In this document: positions 21,239-30,101 of the stretch, piece after piece
Layout: each line of letters begins with the position of its first letter
How positions within the stretch are numbered: the first letter of the stretch is position 1
Assembly (NCBI GenBank): GCA_964406605.1
Contig: CAYOSF010000001.1
Coordinates: 186,001-250,000 of the forward strand
Source: CAYOSF01 sp964406605
GTDB taxonomy: Bacteria > Chloroflexota > Dehalococcoidia > DSTF01 > RBG-16-68-14
Length of the DNA: 64,000 bases
Reading direction: 5' to 3'
The notes under the pieces: model-generated
The model's database searches: none
What the model saw: only the letters and a program-made list of their open reading frames with translations
Told to the model about the DNA's origin: nothing
Made by a program: the position numbers and the translations under genes

Positions 21239-23044
21239 CTAGACATCTGCCGATTGCCTCTGCAGCGTGCGATTGAAACCATCCTCGAACGCCTGGCGGA
21301 TCGCATGCGGGGCGGCCGTGGTGGCGACCACAGACCGGCCCTCATCCAGCTCCAGCCAAAGGTCGCAGTTCCTCAACGTCGTCAGCCGGTGGGCAATCAT
21401 GAAGACGGTCCTGCCCTCCATCAGCCGCTCCATCGCCTCCATAATGGATGACTCGGTAGCCAGATCTACGGAGCTGGTGGGCTCGTCCAGGATCTGGATA
21501 GGAGCGTCTCTAAGGAAGGCCCGTGCCAGCGAGATCCGCTGGCGCTCGCCTCCAGAAAGGCGCATTCCCCGCTCTCCGACAAGAGTGTCGTAGCCCTCCG
21601 GCAAGCTTTGAATGAAGTCGTGGGCACTGGCCGCCTCAGCGGCCGCGACGATCTCCTTGAAGCTGGCCTCTGGGCGGGCATAGGCGATGTTCTCTCCGAT
21701 CGTCGTCGAGAACAAAACAGGCTCTTGGAGTACGATGCCAAACTGGTTGCGAACGTCCTCCAGTTTGTAGTCCCGCAGATCGACTCCGTCCAGGATGATC
21801 CGGCCATGCAGGGGATCATAGAAGCGGCTGAGCAGATTCACCAGCGTCGTCTTGCCGGCTCCCGTCGGACCTACTATTCCCACCCTGGCGCCTGAACGCG
21901 CCTCGAAGGAGACGTGCTGGAGCACCGGATGCCCCTGCACGTATTCGAACGAGACATCCTCAAACAAGAGATGGCCGGATGCTCTCCCGAGACTCCTCGC
22001 CCCCGGCCTCTCCACAACGTCTGGCGTTTCGTCGAGCACCGAAAAGGCTCGCTCGGCGCTCGCCAGGGAGGACTGAACGCTCGTGATCTTCCTGCTGATC
22101 GTTCGCAGCGGGTCATAGAGCTGGCTCAAGTATCCCATCACAAGAAGCAGCTCTCCCAGGGTGAGGACCCCGGACTGCACGTGCCGAGCGCCAATGTACA
22201 TCACCGATGCCGTTCCCCCCGCTATCAACACGGCGATGACCAGGCTAAACGCCCCTTCCGCCACCGTCAGCCATATCCGCGCCCGCACGCCCTCGCCGTA
22301 GCGATGCACAAACCGCTGCTCCTCCCGGTCTTCCTGCGAAAAGGCCTTGACCACACGAAGCGACGTGAGCACTTCCTGCACGACCGCCATCGCCGAGCTC
22401 TCCAGCCGCTTCACCGCTCGATAGCGCGGCCTCAACCGGCGCCGGTAGCTCAGGGCCAGCAGCATCAGGACCGGCGATATCGCAAGCGCCACCATGGCCA
22501 GTTGCCAGTCCAGCGACACGATCACGATGACCATCGACGCAAGGGTGAAGCCCGAAGTCAGGAACGGAATCACGCCGTCTATGGCGATGGAGCTTACGGA
22601 GCTGGCGTCATACTGAATCCTGTAGGTCGAGTCCGATGTTCCTTTGGAATCATGGTAGGCCAGAGACAAGCGCTGCACGTGCTTGAAGATCCTGGCACGA
22701 AACTCGAGCACCATCCTCTCGCCGGCGTAGGTCTTGATCACTGATAGCGTTAGCTGGTGCAGCTCCTTGAGCAGGACCACCGACACCATCAGGATGGCAG
22801 CGAATACCAGGATGGATGCGCTCGACCGGGTCGCGACCGCGGGCAGCATGCGGTCGATGAAGCCGGGAAGGGGATGGGTACCGAGAACGCTGTCCACCAC
22901 GATCTTGAGGGGCAGGGGAGAGAGCAGTGTCAGAGGACTGGACAGCAAGCTGATCAGGAAGAACACGAAAATGTGAAGCCAATACGGCCGCGCTTGGAGC
23001 AGGAGCCTTCGGTAGATCTGCAGGTCGGAGTAGGTCTTCGGCAT
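21239..23044 (-). CDS. ABC exporter (MsbA/MdlB type, fused membrane and ATPase domains)
   Basis: This 601-aa half transporter has an N-terminal membrane domain of six predicted helices (first at ~20-45, IFVFFLISLLSSPLTLL) and a C-terminal ATPase with Walker A VGPTGAGKTTL near residue 389, the signature LSGGERQRISLARAFL, Walker B IQILDEPTSSVD and a switch His (MIAHRL). It should act as a homodimer exporting a lipid-linked glycan or another amphipathic product. It is the only transporter of the operon, which suggests a short glycan or glycolipid rather than a Wzx/Wzy polymer, as neither of those is present. Confidence 0.93.
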   Translation of the reverse strand: MPKTYSDLQIYRRLLLQARPYWLHIFVFFLISLLSSPLTLLSPLPLKIVVDSVLGTHPLPGFIDRMLPAVATRSSASILVFAAILMVSVVLLKELHQLTLSVIKTYAGERMVLEFRARIFKHVQRLSLAYHDSKGTSDSTYRIQYDASSVSSIAIDGVIPFLTSGFTLASMVIVIVSLDWQLAMVALAISPVLMLLALSYRRRLRPRYRAVKRLESSAMAVVQEVLTSLRVVKAFSQEDREEQRFVHRYGEGVRARIWLTVAEGAFSLVIAVLIAGGTASVMYIGARHVQSGVLTLGELLLVMGYLSQLYDPLRTISRKITSVQSSLASAERAFSVLDETPDVVERPGARSLGRASGHLLFEDVSFEYVQGHPVLQHVSFEARSGARVGIVGPTGAGKTTLVNLLSRFYDPLHGRIILDGVDLRDYKLEDVRNQFGIVLQEPVLFSTTIGENIAYARPEASFKEIVAAAEAASAHDFIQSLPEGYDTLVGERGMRLSGGERQRISLARAFLRDAPIQILDEPTSSVDLATESSIMEAMERLMEGRTVFMIAHRLTTLRNCDLWLELDEGRSVVATTAAPHAIRQAFEDGFNRTLQRQSADV

Positions 23045-23054
23045 GGAGGGGTCC

Positions 23055-25574
23055 TTACTCGCGCTCCCGGAGTCGATGCACGGCCCGCAGAACGGCCCTC
23101 GTGGCCGCTCCCGCGTCCTGCACCATTCGCGCAGCTATCACCACCACAGGTGCTCCCAGTACGCCGCAGGCGATCCATGCCCCGCCAGCCGCCGCACCTG
23201 CAGAGAGCCCGGCGAACACCATCGCCACAGCCGCTCCGCCCGCCGGCCAGCAAGGCCAGATGCGGACGCGCACCATCTGCCTTCCCGCCCCATGCTCCTC
23301 CACCGTCATGCGCGCGCGGGAGGCACCGAGAATGCCCCCCCGTGCCTCCAAGTCCCAGCGGTCGTAGTCGCCGCCGGCTCTCGTCACCACGAATTCCGCC
23401 GCCAGCGCCGAGCGCAGCGACTGAGCCCACTCTGCGTGGGACCGCCAGCGCTCGCTCCAGACGGCCTTCGCGCGAGGGTACGGCACCGCAAAGCCCCGGG
23501 CGCCTCGACGCCGCCACAACGTCAGGCCGAAACGCAGGCGACCGCGCAGGCGGGCCAGGGGCTGCACCAAGTGCAGAAGACCGGTCAGGCCGCGCAGTCT
23601 CAGGGCTCTCCCGACGGCGCCCGCACGACCTGGAAACGAAGCGTGGCTAGCGCTCAGCGCGGCCTGGACCACCGGAGCCGCTACTGCCAGCGCCAGCAAC
23701 GGCGAGGCCGTCAGCAGGAGAGGCGTCCACAGTGCCCCCAGGGCGGACAGCGCGGCCAGCGATGCTACAAGGAGATACCATTCCGGCATCAGCGGAAGCG
23801 AGGTCAGCGCTCCCGGCGCCGTCTGGTACAGGGACTGGAACAGCGATCCTCCCCACGTCCCGTGGTAGACCCGCGCAGGCCAAAGCGGCAACGCTCGCGT
23901 GAGGCCGTTGCCGTAGAGGTGTCCAGACCACGTCAGGTGGCCGGCACTGTTGTATCGCTCCGGCCATTTCTGCTCCAGCAGCGCCTCCGCCCTGCCGTAG
24001 CCCACCTGCTGGTTCCAGTAAGCGCGCACCGAATTTCGGCAGTGGTGCCATACCATCGCCCCCGGGCTGAAGCCCAGCTTCCAACCGCGGTCCCGGAGGC
24101 GCCAGCACAGGTCGACATCGTCGCCTGCCGTGCGGAACCGGGGATCGAAGCCGTTCACGCTGTCCAGCGCCGATTTGCGAAATGCCATGTTGCAGCCCGG
24201 GATGTGCTCTGCCTCGCGGTCCGAGAGGAGGACGTGCATAGGCCCGCCGGGAGAGTTGGCCACGCAGTCGGCTATGGCGCCATCTCCCGGGGGCGGCAGG
24301 TTGGGTCCTCCCACGCCGCCGTAGTCCCCCGCAAGGAAGGCTGCTGCCAGGTACTTGAGCCAGTGTGGATCGGGATAGGCGTCGTCGTCGGTGTAGACCA
24401 CGATGTCGCCCTTGGCCGCCTCCATCCCGCTGTTGCGCGCGCTGCTCAGTCCGCGGTTCTCAGTGCTGATGACACGAAAGCCGTACTCTCGCGCTATGTC
24501 GCCGGTGCTGTCGCTGGACCCGTCATCGACGACTATCACCTCGAAGTCCGGATAGTCGAGACTCACCAACGCCTCCAAGCAGTCCCTGATCGTCCGCGAC
24601 CCGTTGTAGCTGCAGACGACGACTGAAACTTGCGGCCAGCGCATGTTGCTGGGGAAGGGCACTTCCGCGAACGCGTCTCGGACTGACGCCAGCGCGGGCT
24701 TCGGCCGGCGGTCGCGGTCCGTGAGCCCGAACTCCCAGTCCATGATGTCATAGCCGCCTCGGTGCCACTCGTCTGTCCAGGAGAAGACCACGGCCCCGGC
24801 GCAGCCGCTGGCGAACACCGTCCGCAGTTGCCAATCGAGGACGCGCGCCTGTTCCTCTTCGCCGTGCCTGCGGCTGTCCAGCCCGATCTCCGTCATGATG
24901 AGGGGCCGGCCGCCGGCGATGTTCTGGAGACGGGCCAGATAGGCTTCAAGCGTGTCCTGAGACTCCAGGTAGACGTTGAAGCAGAGCGCGTCGACGAAGT
25001 CCAGGTGAAGGTACTCCGTCGAAGGGTAGTTGACGTAGGTGACGATGCCCTCTGGGTCCTCCTCCTTGGCGGCCCGGTACAAGCGCCTGAGGAACGCCTC
25101 GACGCGACGCCTGCCGTGCCATCTGACGATCGGAGCGGGGATCTCGTTGCCGATGAGATAGCACAACACCGCCGGATGGCCGGAGGAGCTTCGTACGCCT
25201 CTTCGAACCTCATGCTCGATTTGAGCAGCCCGCCGGCGGTCGTCCAGAAACGTGACGTGCTGCTCCCACGCCAGGCCGATCATTACGCGGAGCCCGTGCC
25301 GGAGGGCCGCGTCCAACAGCCAACGCGGCGGCACGGTGTAGGTGCGCACGGTGTTGATGCCGTTTGCCGACATCTGCAAGAAGTCCCGCTCGACCTGCTC
25401 CGCGTCCGTGAATTCGCTCCCGTCTTCGCCCGGACGAAACGTCCCGTAGGTTACTCCCCGGACGTAGAACTTCTCCTCGCCCGCGCACAGGAACTTCCCG
25501 CGCACCTGAGGGCGGGGCGCGTCCACAAGGTCGCCAGCCCGGTGGGACCGCTGAAGTACCGTCACTTCACCCAT
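23055..25574 (-). CDS. Glycoside hydrolase (GH2/GH5-clan)-GT2 glycosyltransferase fusion, membrane anchored
   Basis: Start is the ATG at 25574 (839 aa), or a GTG at 25565 that overlaps the ugd stop as GTGA. Residues ~25-315 form a TIM-barrel like the GH2 C-terminal domain: NTVRTYTVPPRWLLDAA, acid/base GNEIP, and nucleophile TEIGLD, followed by FSWTDEW. Residues ~322-560 form a GT2 domain: VSVVVCSYNG, VIVVDDGSSDST, NRGLSSARNSGM, a YTDDDAYPD metal site and DVDLCWRL. The C-terminus has hydrophobic segments near ~635-680 and ~770-810 that anchor it. Both catalytic sites look intact. A polysaccharide-trimming or processive synthase role is possible. Confidence 0.85.
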   Translation of the reverse strand: MGEVTVLQRSHRAGDLVDAPRPQVRGKFLCAGEEKFYVRGVTYGTFRPGEDGSEFTDAEQVERDFLQMSANGINTVRTYTVPPRWLLDAALRHGLRVMIGLAWEQHVTFLDDRRRAAQIEHEVRRGVRSSSGHPAVLCYLIGNEIPAPIVRWHGRRRVEAFLRRLYRAAKEEDPEGIVTYVNYPSTEYLHLDFVDALCFNVYLESQDTLEAYLARLQNIAGGRPLIMTEIGLDSRRHGEEEQARVLDWQLRTVFASGCAGAVVFSWTDEWHRGGYDIMDWEFGLTDRDRRPKPALASVRDAFAEVPFPSNMRWPQVSVVVCSYNGSRTIRDCLEALVSLDYPDFEVIVVDDGSSDSTGDIAREYGFRVISTENRGLSSARNSGMEAAKGDIVVYTDDDAYPDPHWLKYLAAAFLAGDYGGVGGPNLPPPGDGAIADCVANSPGGPMHVLLSDREAEHIPGCNMAFRKSALDSVNGFDPRFRTAGDDVDLCWRLRDRGWKLGFSPGAMVWHHCRNSVRAYWNQQVGYGRAEALLEQKWPERYNSAGHLTWSGHLYGNGLTRALPLWPARVYHGTWGGSLFQSLYQTAPGALTSLPLMPEWYLLVASLAALSALGALWTPLLLTASPLLALAVAAPVVQAALSASHASFPGRAGAVGRALRLRGLTGLLHLVQPLARLRGRLRFGLTLWRRRGARGFAVPYPRAKAVWSERWRSHAEWAQSLRSALAAEFVVTRAGGDYDRWDLEARGGILGASRARMTVEEHGAGRQMVRVRIWPCWPAGGAAVAMVFAGLSAGAAAGGAWIACGVLGAPVVVIAARMVQDAGAATRAVLRAVHRLRERE

Positions 25575-26929
25575 CCTTGGTTTCCACCGCCGTCGATGGA
25601 TGCCAACGCCGCAGGTAGGCAATGCGCTCGTCCGTTCCTGTGTGTCGCGCGGCCGAAGGCGATGTACTCGTGCCCCAGCCGAGAGAGCATGTCCCCGTCG
25701 AGGACGTTACGGCCGTCGAGCACTGCCCGTCCGCGCATGAGAGTGCGAACCCTTGACCAATCCAGGTCGAGGTACTCACGCCACTCGGTCGCGAGGAGGA
25801 GGGCGTCGCTTCCCCGTGCCACGTCGTAGGCATCCCGGCAGTAGTCGATCTGAGGGATGGCCTCGCGCGCGTTCGCCATCGCCAACGGATCATGGGCGCG
25901 CACGATGATGTTCTGCTGGAGGAGTCTCGCGATGATATCCAGGGCCGGAGAGCCGCGGATGTCGTCCGTGTCGGACTTGAAGGCGAGGCCGAGTACCCCA
26001 ATGGTGGGGACATCGGAACCGTTCAGTGCGGCGGTGAGGTTCTGGAATGCCCGCTCCCGCTGTCGCGTGTTCACATCGAACACCGACTGGAGAATCGAAG
26101 GGTCTCGGCCGTGGCTGACGGCCATGTGGATGAGAGCCAGGACGTCCTTCGGGAAGCAGGAGCCGCCCCAGCCCAACCCGGCTCTGAGGAAGGAAGGTCC
26201 TATCCGCCTGTCGGCGCCGACTATGCGGGCGACGTCGTCAATGTCCGCCTGGACGGCCTCACTGATCGCCGCTATCTCGTTCATGAACGAGATGCGGGTG
26301 GCGAGCAGCGCGTTCGCGGAGTACTTGGCTAGCTCGGCGGAGCGCCGGGAGCACGTAAAGATAGGCGCTTCCAGCGGTTCGTACAGCGCTGCGACCTTCG
26401 CGGCGGCCTCCTCCGATGAAGCGCCGATGACGATTCGGTCCGGACGGAGGAAGTCGTGAACCGCTGATCCCTGGCGCAAGAACTCGGGATTGGACACGAT
26501 CTCCGCGTCCTTCCCAGAGCGGGCGACGAGGCGCGCGATCTCATCGCCGGTGCCGACCGGCACGGTGCTCTTCACCACGATTACCAGTCCAGGCGGGGCA
26601 TGCTCGACAATTGAGCCGACGGCGCCGAACACGTAACTTGTGTCGGCCTCTCCATCGGGACCGGGAGGCGTGTTGACGGCAATGAACACGAACTGTGACT
26701 GGGAGAGGGCCGCTCCGTCGTCGTTGGTGAAGCGCAGCAGCCCCGCCGCCCTCGTTGCCGCCACCAAGTCGTCGAGATCGGGCTCGCGCACCGGCAGCTC
26801 ACCGCGCCTGAGGGATGAGAGCCGGTGAGGGTCGACTTCCAGGCAAGTGACGCAATGTCCCATCTTTGCCAAACAGGCGGCAGCGACGAGGCCGACGTAG
26901 CCGGCTCCCACGACTGCTATTCTGGTCAT
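25562..26929 (-). CDS. ugd: UDP-glucose 6-dehydrogenase
   Basis: The 455-aa enzyme oxidises UDP-glucose twice to UDP-glucuronate. It shows the N-terminal Rossmann motif VGAGYVGLVAAACLAKMGH, the STVPVGTGDE segment, the active-site GWGGSCFPKD with catalytic Cys, and VLGLAFKSDTDDIRGSPAL. Length matches the family (about 430-460). A GGAG site lies about 10 nt upstream, and the start overlaps the upstream small ORF as ATGA. It feeds the UDP-xylose-synthase-like enzyme at the other end of the same operon. Confidence 0.95.
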   Translation of the reverse strand: MTRIAVVGAGYVGLVAAACLAKMGHCVTCLEVDPHRLSSLRRGELPVREPDLDDLVAATRAAGLLRFTNDDGAALSQSQFVFIAVNTPPGPDGEADTSYVFGAVGSIVEHAPPGLVIVVKSTVPVGTGDEIARLVARSGKDAEIVSNPEFLRQGSAVHDFLRPDRIVIGASSEEAAAKVAALYEPLEAPIFTCSRRSAELAKYSANALLATRISFMNEIAAISEAVQADIDDVARIVGADRRIGPSFLRAGLGWGGSCFPKDVLALIHMAVSHGRDPSILQSVFDVNTRQRERAFQNLTAALNGSDVPTIGVLGLAFKSDTDDIRGSPALDIIARLLQQNIIVRAHDPLAMANAREAIPQIDYCRDAYDVARGSDALLLATEWREYLDLDWSRVRTLMRGRAVLDGRNVLDGDMLSRLGHEYIAFGRATHRNGRAHCLPAALASIDGGGNQGWVK

Positions 26930-27285
26930 TCTGGCTTTCTCCTGGCGTTTGTTGGGGAGGCCGACTGTCTTTGTCCTACTCTTTGTCCGACGGAGGTCGG
27001 TGGTTTCTTGTCCTTCCGCGGGTACCGAAAGGTGTCTATGCCTAACGGGTTGCGTCGGCCCGCTGGCTCGTCACTCCCCGGCGAGTGGTCCGAAGGCATG
27101 TGTCCGGAAGCCCCGCCGCCGTCATCGTTGCCGCTGGCACCCGGACGCGTGTCGCCGGTAGCCGTCGCATTATCGGGCGCGCCGGTGTCGCCCCGCTGCG
27201 CCTTAGCGCCCGGTGTGGCGTGGCCGCTAGGGGTACCTGGGCGGCCTTTGACGTGGATCGGCGGTCTGCGCACTAGGCTAGACAT
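26926..27285 (-). CDS. Possible small disordered protein at the head of the glycan operon
   Basis: A 119-aa frame runs from an ATG at 27285 to a TGA that overlaps the ugd ATG (26929-26926), the same coupling seen elsewhere in this genome. The composition is Gly/Pro/Ser/Asp/Arg-rich and hydrophilic, with no domain, signal peptide or membrane segment; the C-terminus is basic. It may be a real leader gene or merely an open frame in GC-rich sequence. There is no clear ribosome-binding site. Support is only the overlap and the position behind the promoter. Confidence 0.35.
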   Translation of the reverse strand: MSSLVRRPPIHVKGRPGTPSGHATPGAKAQRGDTGAPDNATATGDTRPGASGNDDGGGASGHMPSDHSPGSDEPAGRRNPLGIDTFRYPRKDKKPPTSVGQRVGQRQSASPTNARRKPE

Positions 27286-27311
27286 AAGACGCTAAGAAAC
27301 TAGACATAAGA
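27278..27311. repeat. Direct repeat of 12 bp, 22 bp apart
   Basis: CTAGACATAAGA occurs at 27278-27289 and 27300-27311, start to start exactly 22 bp, or about two helical turns. The first copy covers the start codon of the small ORF at the head of the glycan operon. The copies contain CATAAG, which also flanks the promoter near 27,515. Confidence 0.6.
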
Positions 27312-27492
27312 TACTGGTCCTTACTGTGGCGGACAGCGATGGCACCGCTGGCGAGCAGAGCGAGCGTAGCCAAACACCGGGCCGCGTGCGCTGACGGTTG
27401 GCGATACATTCAACTCCGCAGGCGGCGTGCAGAGTTAGAGTGGAGCTGCGAGTTGCGCGGGCGGGGAGAGCGCTTTCGGATGCTCGAAAAGT

Positions 27493-27529
27493 AGTATAGA
27501 GTCAAATCTTTCATAAGTCAAGCCTTATG
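27493..27529 (-). promoter_or_regulatory. Near-consensus sigma70-type promoter of the glycan operon, with operator-like inverted repeat
   Basis: On the minus strand TTGACT (27521-27516), 17 bp and TATACT (27498-27493). An inverted repeat CATAAG-N6-CTTATG (27512-27529) covers the -35, so a repressor or activator may bind there. The expected transcript begins near 27,486 and would carry a ~200-nt leader before the small ORF and ~560 nt before ugd. Confidence 0.75.
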
Positions 27530-28242
27530 GATTGCCAATCGGAGTCAGCGGAGCGCTGGGAGTAGAAGGTTCTTCCGAAACAGGGCAAGGACACCGACTA
27601 TCGTGGCGTCGGCAGCAGTGACAGCACCGAACCGCCGCAAGCTCGCTCGGGCGCGCGATCCTATAGAACTCAGTCGGTGTGGTTTTCCCCGCTGCGGACA
27701 GCCCCTCGCGTCCGGCGACGCTTCACGGGACCGTCTCACCAGCTAGCGTCCTTCCCGATCATGTTACCATAACTCCTCGTTACTTGACAGTGTCGGGGCG
27801 CCAGTGCCGGGGTCACGTTCCAGTTATCTCTTGGCTTAGCACTGCTGCAACCAGCAGCGCCACCAGCGGATCTAGGGCTATGCAGCCTAAGTGAGTGCGT
27901 TCCAGACAGTCTACGCCGTCTTCCTCGCCGTCCTTCTCCTCTCTTGGACGGCATCCCAACTTGACGCCGCTGCCGCCAGGCGAGTAGTACGCATTGACGG
28001 TGGCTTCGCTTGGCTCGTCCCTGACACCCAGTCCGCCCAAGAGATGACGCAGTCAGACGTCGACGGCGTGGAGCGCATCACTTGCCTGGACAAAGATGTC
28101 GAATCGCCGCCTGCAGCCGCGCCTACGCCGAGTCCCGCGCCAGAGCCCCAGGTCGCGGTGTACACACGTCCCGGAAGCACGCCCCGGAGAACGGGTTGGC
28201 TGGATGCCCACCCGCGCCCGAGCGAAGCGTTGGCGCAAACAG
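27530..28242. other. Intergenic region upstream of the glycan operon
   Basis: About 700 nt. A plus-strand frame at 27891-28271 (GTG start, 126 aa) has a hydrophobic N-terminus that could pass for a signal peptide, but it lacks a ribosome-binding site, its C-terminal half looks random, and it runs into the carboxylesterase gene on the other strand. I see no other feature. Confidence 0.45.
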
Positions 28243-29754
28243 CTAGACCGCGATGCCCAGCGGCGCCTTGACGTCGCGCCAGGCCTGGCGCTCCTGACCG
28301 TGGGGGTCGTGATCGAGCCGGCATTCGCCGCGATCGAAGACCATGGTGGCGCGCTCTTCGAGGGAATAGGCGGGCCACTGCGGTAGGCCGGCATGCCCGG
28401 GGTTGCCGCCGCGGGCGAACGCGATCCATGCCTCGCTCATCTGCGCCGCGAGCGTCGCCCGGCTGGCGGACTCGTTCATGATCGGGGGATGGACGTTGTC
28501 GAATACGAATGGGATCTCGAAGCCGTGCGCGGAGCCCAGCGGTCCGGCCGCCCAGACGAAGTAGTACATGAATACGGGCGCCTTTCCGCCCGCGAGCTTG
28601 CGCTCGGCCAGGTTGATCGAGGGGATGCGCATCATACGGTCGCTCTCGATAGCGATCAGGAGATCGCGTGGCGACGCGTCGGGGCGGCCCTCGCGGTAGG
28701 CGGCGACGATCGGCGCGGCGTCGTCGCCCAGCGCCGCGAGCCGGTGGAGGAGCCCATCGCCTTCGAGGGCCTGGTCATCGCCTGGTGCGGGGTTCATGGC
28801 CAGGAAGAGCGACGCCTCGTCGCGGTTGCAGCCGATGAGCATCGGGACGTCCGGCGCGATGCCGTCGGCCAGCGCGATCTCTGGATGGTTGGGCGCGACG
28901 ACGCCGTCGAGGACCGGGGCGTAGGCCATGACCGCGGGGCGATCGCCTCGCCGCCCGAGCGCGGCATGCGCGGCGAGGAGGCGGTCCGCAGGCAGGGATT
29001 GCAACTCGTCGATCCGGTCTGTCTCGAGGTCGAGTGCGGCGAACGTTCGCTCCGCGACCTTCGTGGCTTCCGGGACGGCGCGGAGGCGCAGGGAAGGTCC
29101 GCTTTGGACGACCGCCCGGTGGAAGAGCCCGCGTGTGGCCGGCATCGCCAGCAGCGTGCAGATCTTGGCGCCGCCGCCCGACTCGCCGAAGACCGTGACG
29201 TTGCCGGGGTCGCCGCCGAACGCCTCGCTGTTGTCGCGCACCCACTCGAGCGCCGCGACCAGATCGAGCATCCCCGCGTTGCCCGAGGATGCGAACCGAG
29301 GCCCGGCCAGCTCCCCGAGGTGCAGGTAGCCGAAGATGCCGAGGCGGTGGTTGAGCGTGATGACCACCACATCACCGCGCCGGGCCAGCGCCGCACCGTC
29401 GTAGAGCGGCCAGGACCCGGAGCCGATGCTGAAGCCGCCTCCGTGAATCCACACCATGACCGGGCGGCGCGCGCCGCCGGCGGTACCCGGCGTCCACACG
29501 TTGAGGACGAGGCAGGCCTCCGATTCCGACGCCTCCGGCCACCAGCCCGGCGGACGCTCGGGCGGTTGCGGGCACGAGGGACCGTACTCGAACGCGTCCC
29601 GCACGCCCGACCATGGCTCCGGCGGCGCCGGAGCGAGGAAACGCCGGGAGCCGGTCGGAGGCGCCCCGTACGGGATGCCTTTGAAGACGGACACCCCATC
29701 ATGCGCCTGGCCGCGCACCTTGCCGGCCTTCGTCTCTACGGTAGGATCGCTCAC
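28243..29754 (-). CDS. Type B carboxylesterase (para-nitrobenzyl esterase family)
   Basis: The GTG at 29754 has AAAGGAGGT 6 nt upstream and gives 503 aa; a longer frame upstream lacks such support. The alpha/beta hydrolase carries VWIHGGGFSIGSG (oxyanion hole), the nucleophile elbow VFGESGGGAK with catalytic Ser, a probable acidic residue in CNRDEASLF, and the catalytic His in GSAHGFEIPFVF. It hydrolyses carboxylic esters in the cytoplasm; there is no signal peptide. It stands alone and is divergent from the SDR gene. Confidence 0.93.
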   Translation of the reverse strand: MSDPTVETKAGKVRGQAHDGVSVFKGIPYGAPPTGSRRFLAPAPPEPWSGVRDAFEYGPSCPQPPERPPGWWPEASESEACLVLNVWTPGTAGGARRPVMVWIHGGGFSIGSGSWPLYDGAALARRGDVVVITLNHRLGIFGYLHLGELAGPRFASSGNAGMLDLVAALEWVRDNSEAFGGDPGNVTVFGESGGGAKICTLLAMPATRGLFHRAVVQSGPSLRLRAVPEATKVAERTFAALDLETDRIDELQSLPADRLLAAHAALGRRGDRPAVMAYAPVLDGVVAPNHPEIALADGIAPDVPMLIGCNRDEASLFLAMNPAPGDDQALEGDGLLHRLAALGDDAAPIVAAYREGRPDASPRDLLIAIESDRMMRIPSINLAERKLAGGKAPVFMYYFVWAAGPLGSAHGFEIPFVFDNVHPPIMNESASRATLAAQMSEAWIAFARGGNPGHAGLPQWPAYSLEERATMVFDRGECRLDHDPHGQERQAWRDVKAPLGIAV

Positions 29755-29993
29755 GTCGGACCTCCTTTCCGGCAGCCCGAGGGTCTGCCCGGCGGCAGCG
29801 CCATCGGACAACGCGGAACGCTGCAAGGATCAATAATAACCCAACAGGTGACGCGCCGCTGCCCGGGTACGGTGCTGGGCCCCGCGCGTGCTGCGCCTAG
29901 ACGTTCTGCGAGTCCACGTTCATGAGCCGCCGGCCGGCGTCGACTTGCGAGCGTGTCGCGAGCCGGCATGACGGGAACACATCCCCTCGCCTG

Positions 29994-30002
29994 TGGTACA
30001 AT
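29994..30002 (+). promoter_or_regulatory. Extended -10 promoter before the SDR gene
   Basis: TGG followed by TACAAT (29997-30002) forms an extended -10; no good -35 is present. It lies about 100 nt before the SDR start codon. The 29,755-30,101 gap holds no other clear element. Confidence 0.45.
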
Positions 30003-30101
30003 CCGCCCGCCGGTCGGTATGCGATCGGGTTCTGAAATGCGAGATAGGGACCATGGTTGATTTCTCGCTCTCCGCAACGGGGAGTAGACCAGGCGAGGGT
30101 C

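Noticed and set aside
27891..28271. 126-aa plus-strand frame with a signal-peptide-like start
   Set aside because: No ribosome-binding site, random-looking C-terminal half, and overlap with the carboxylesterase gene.
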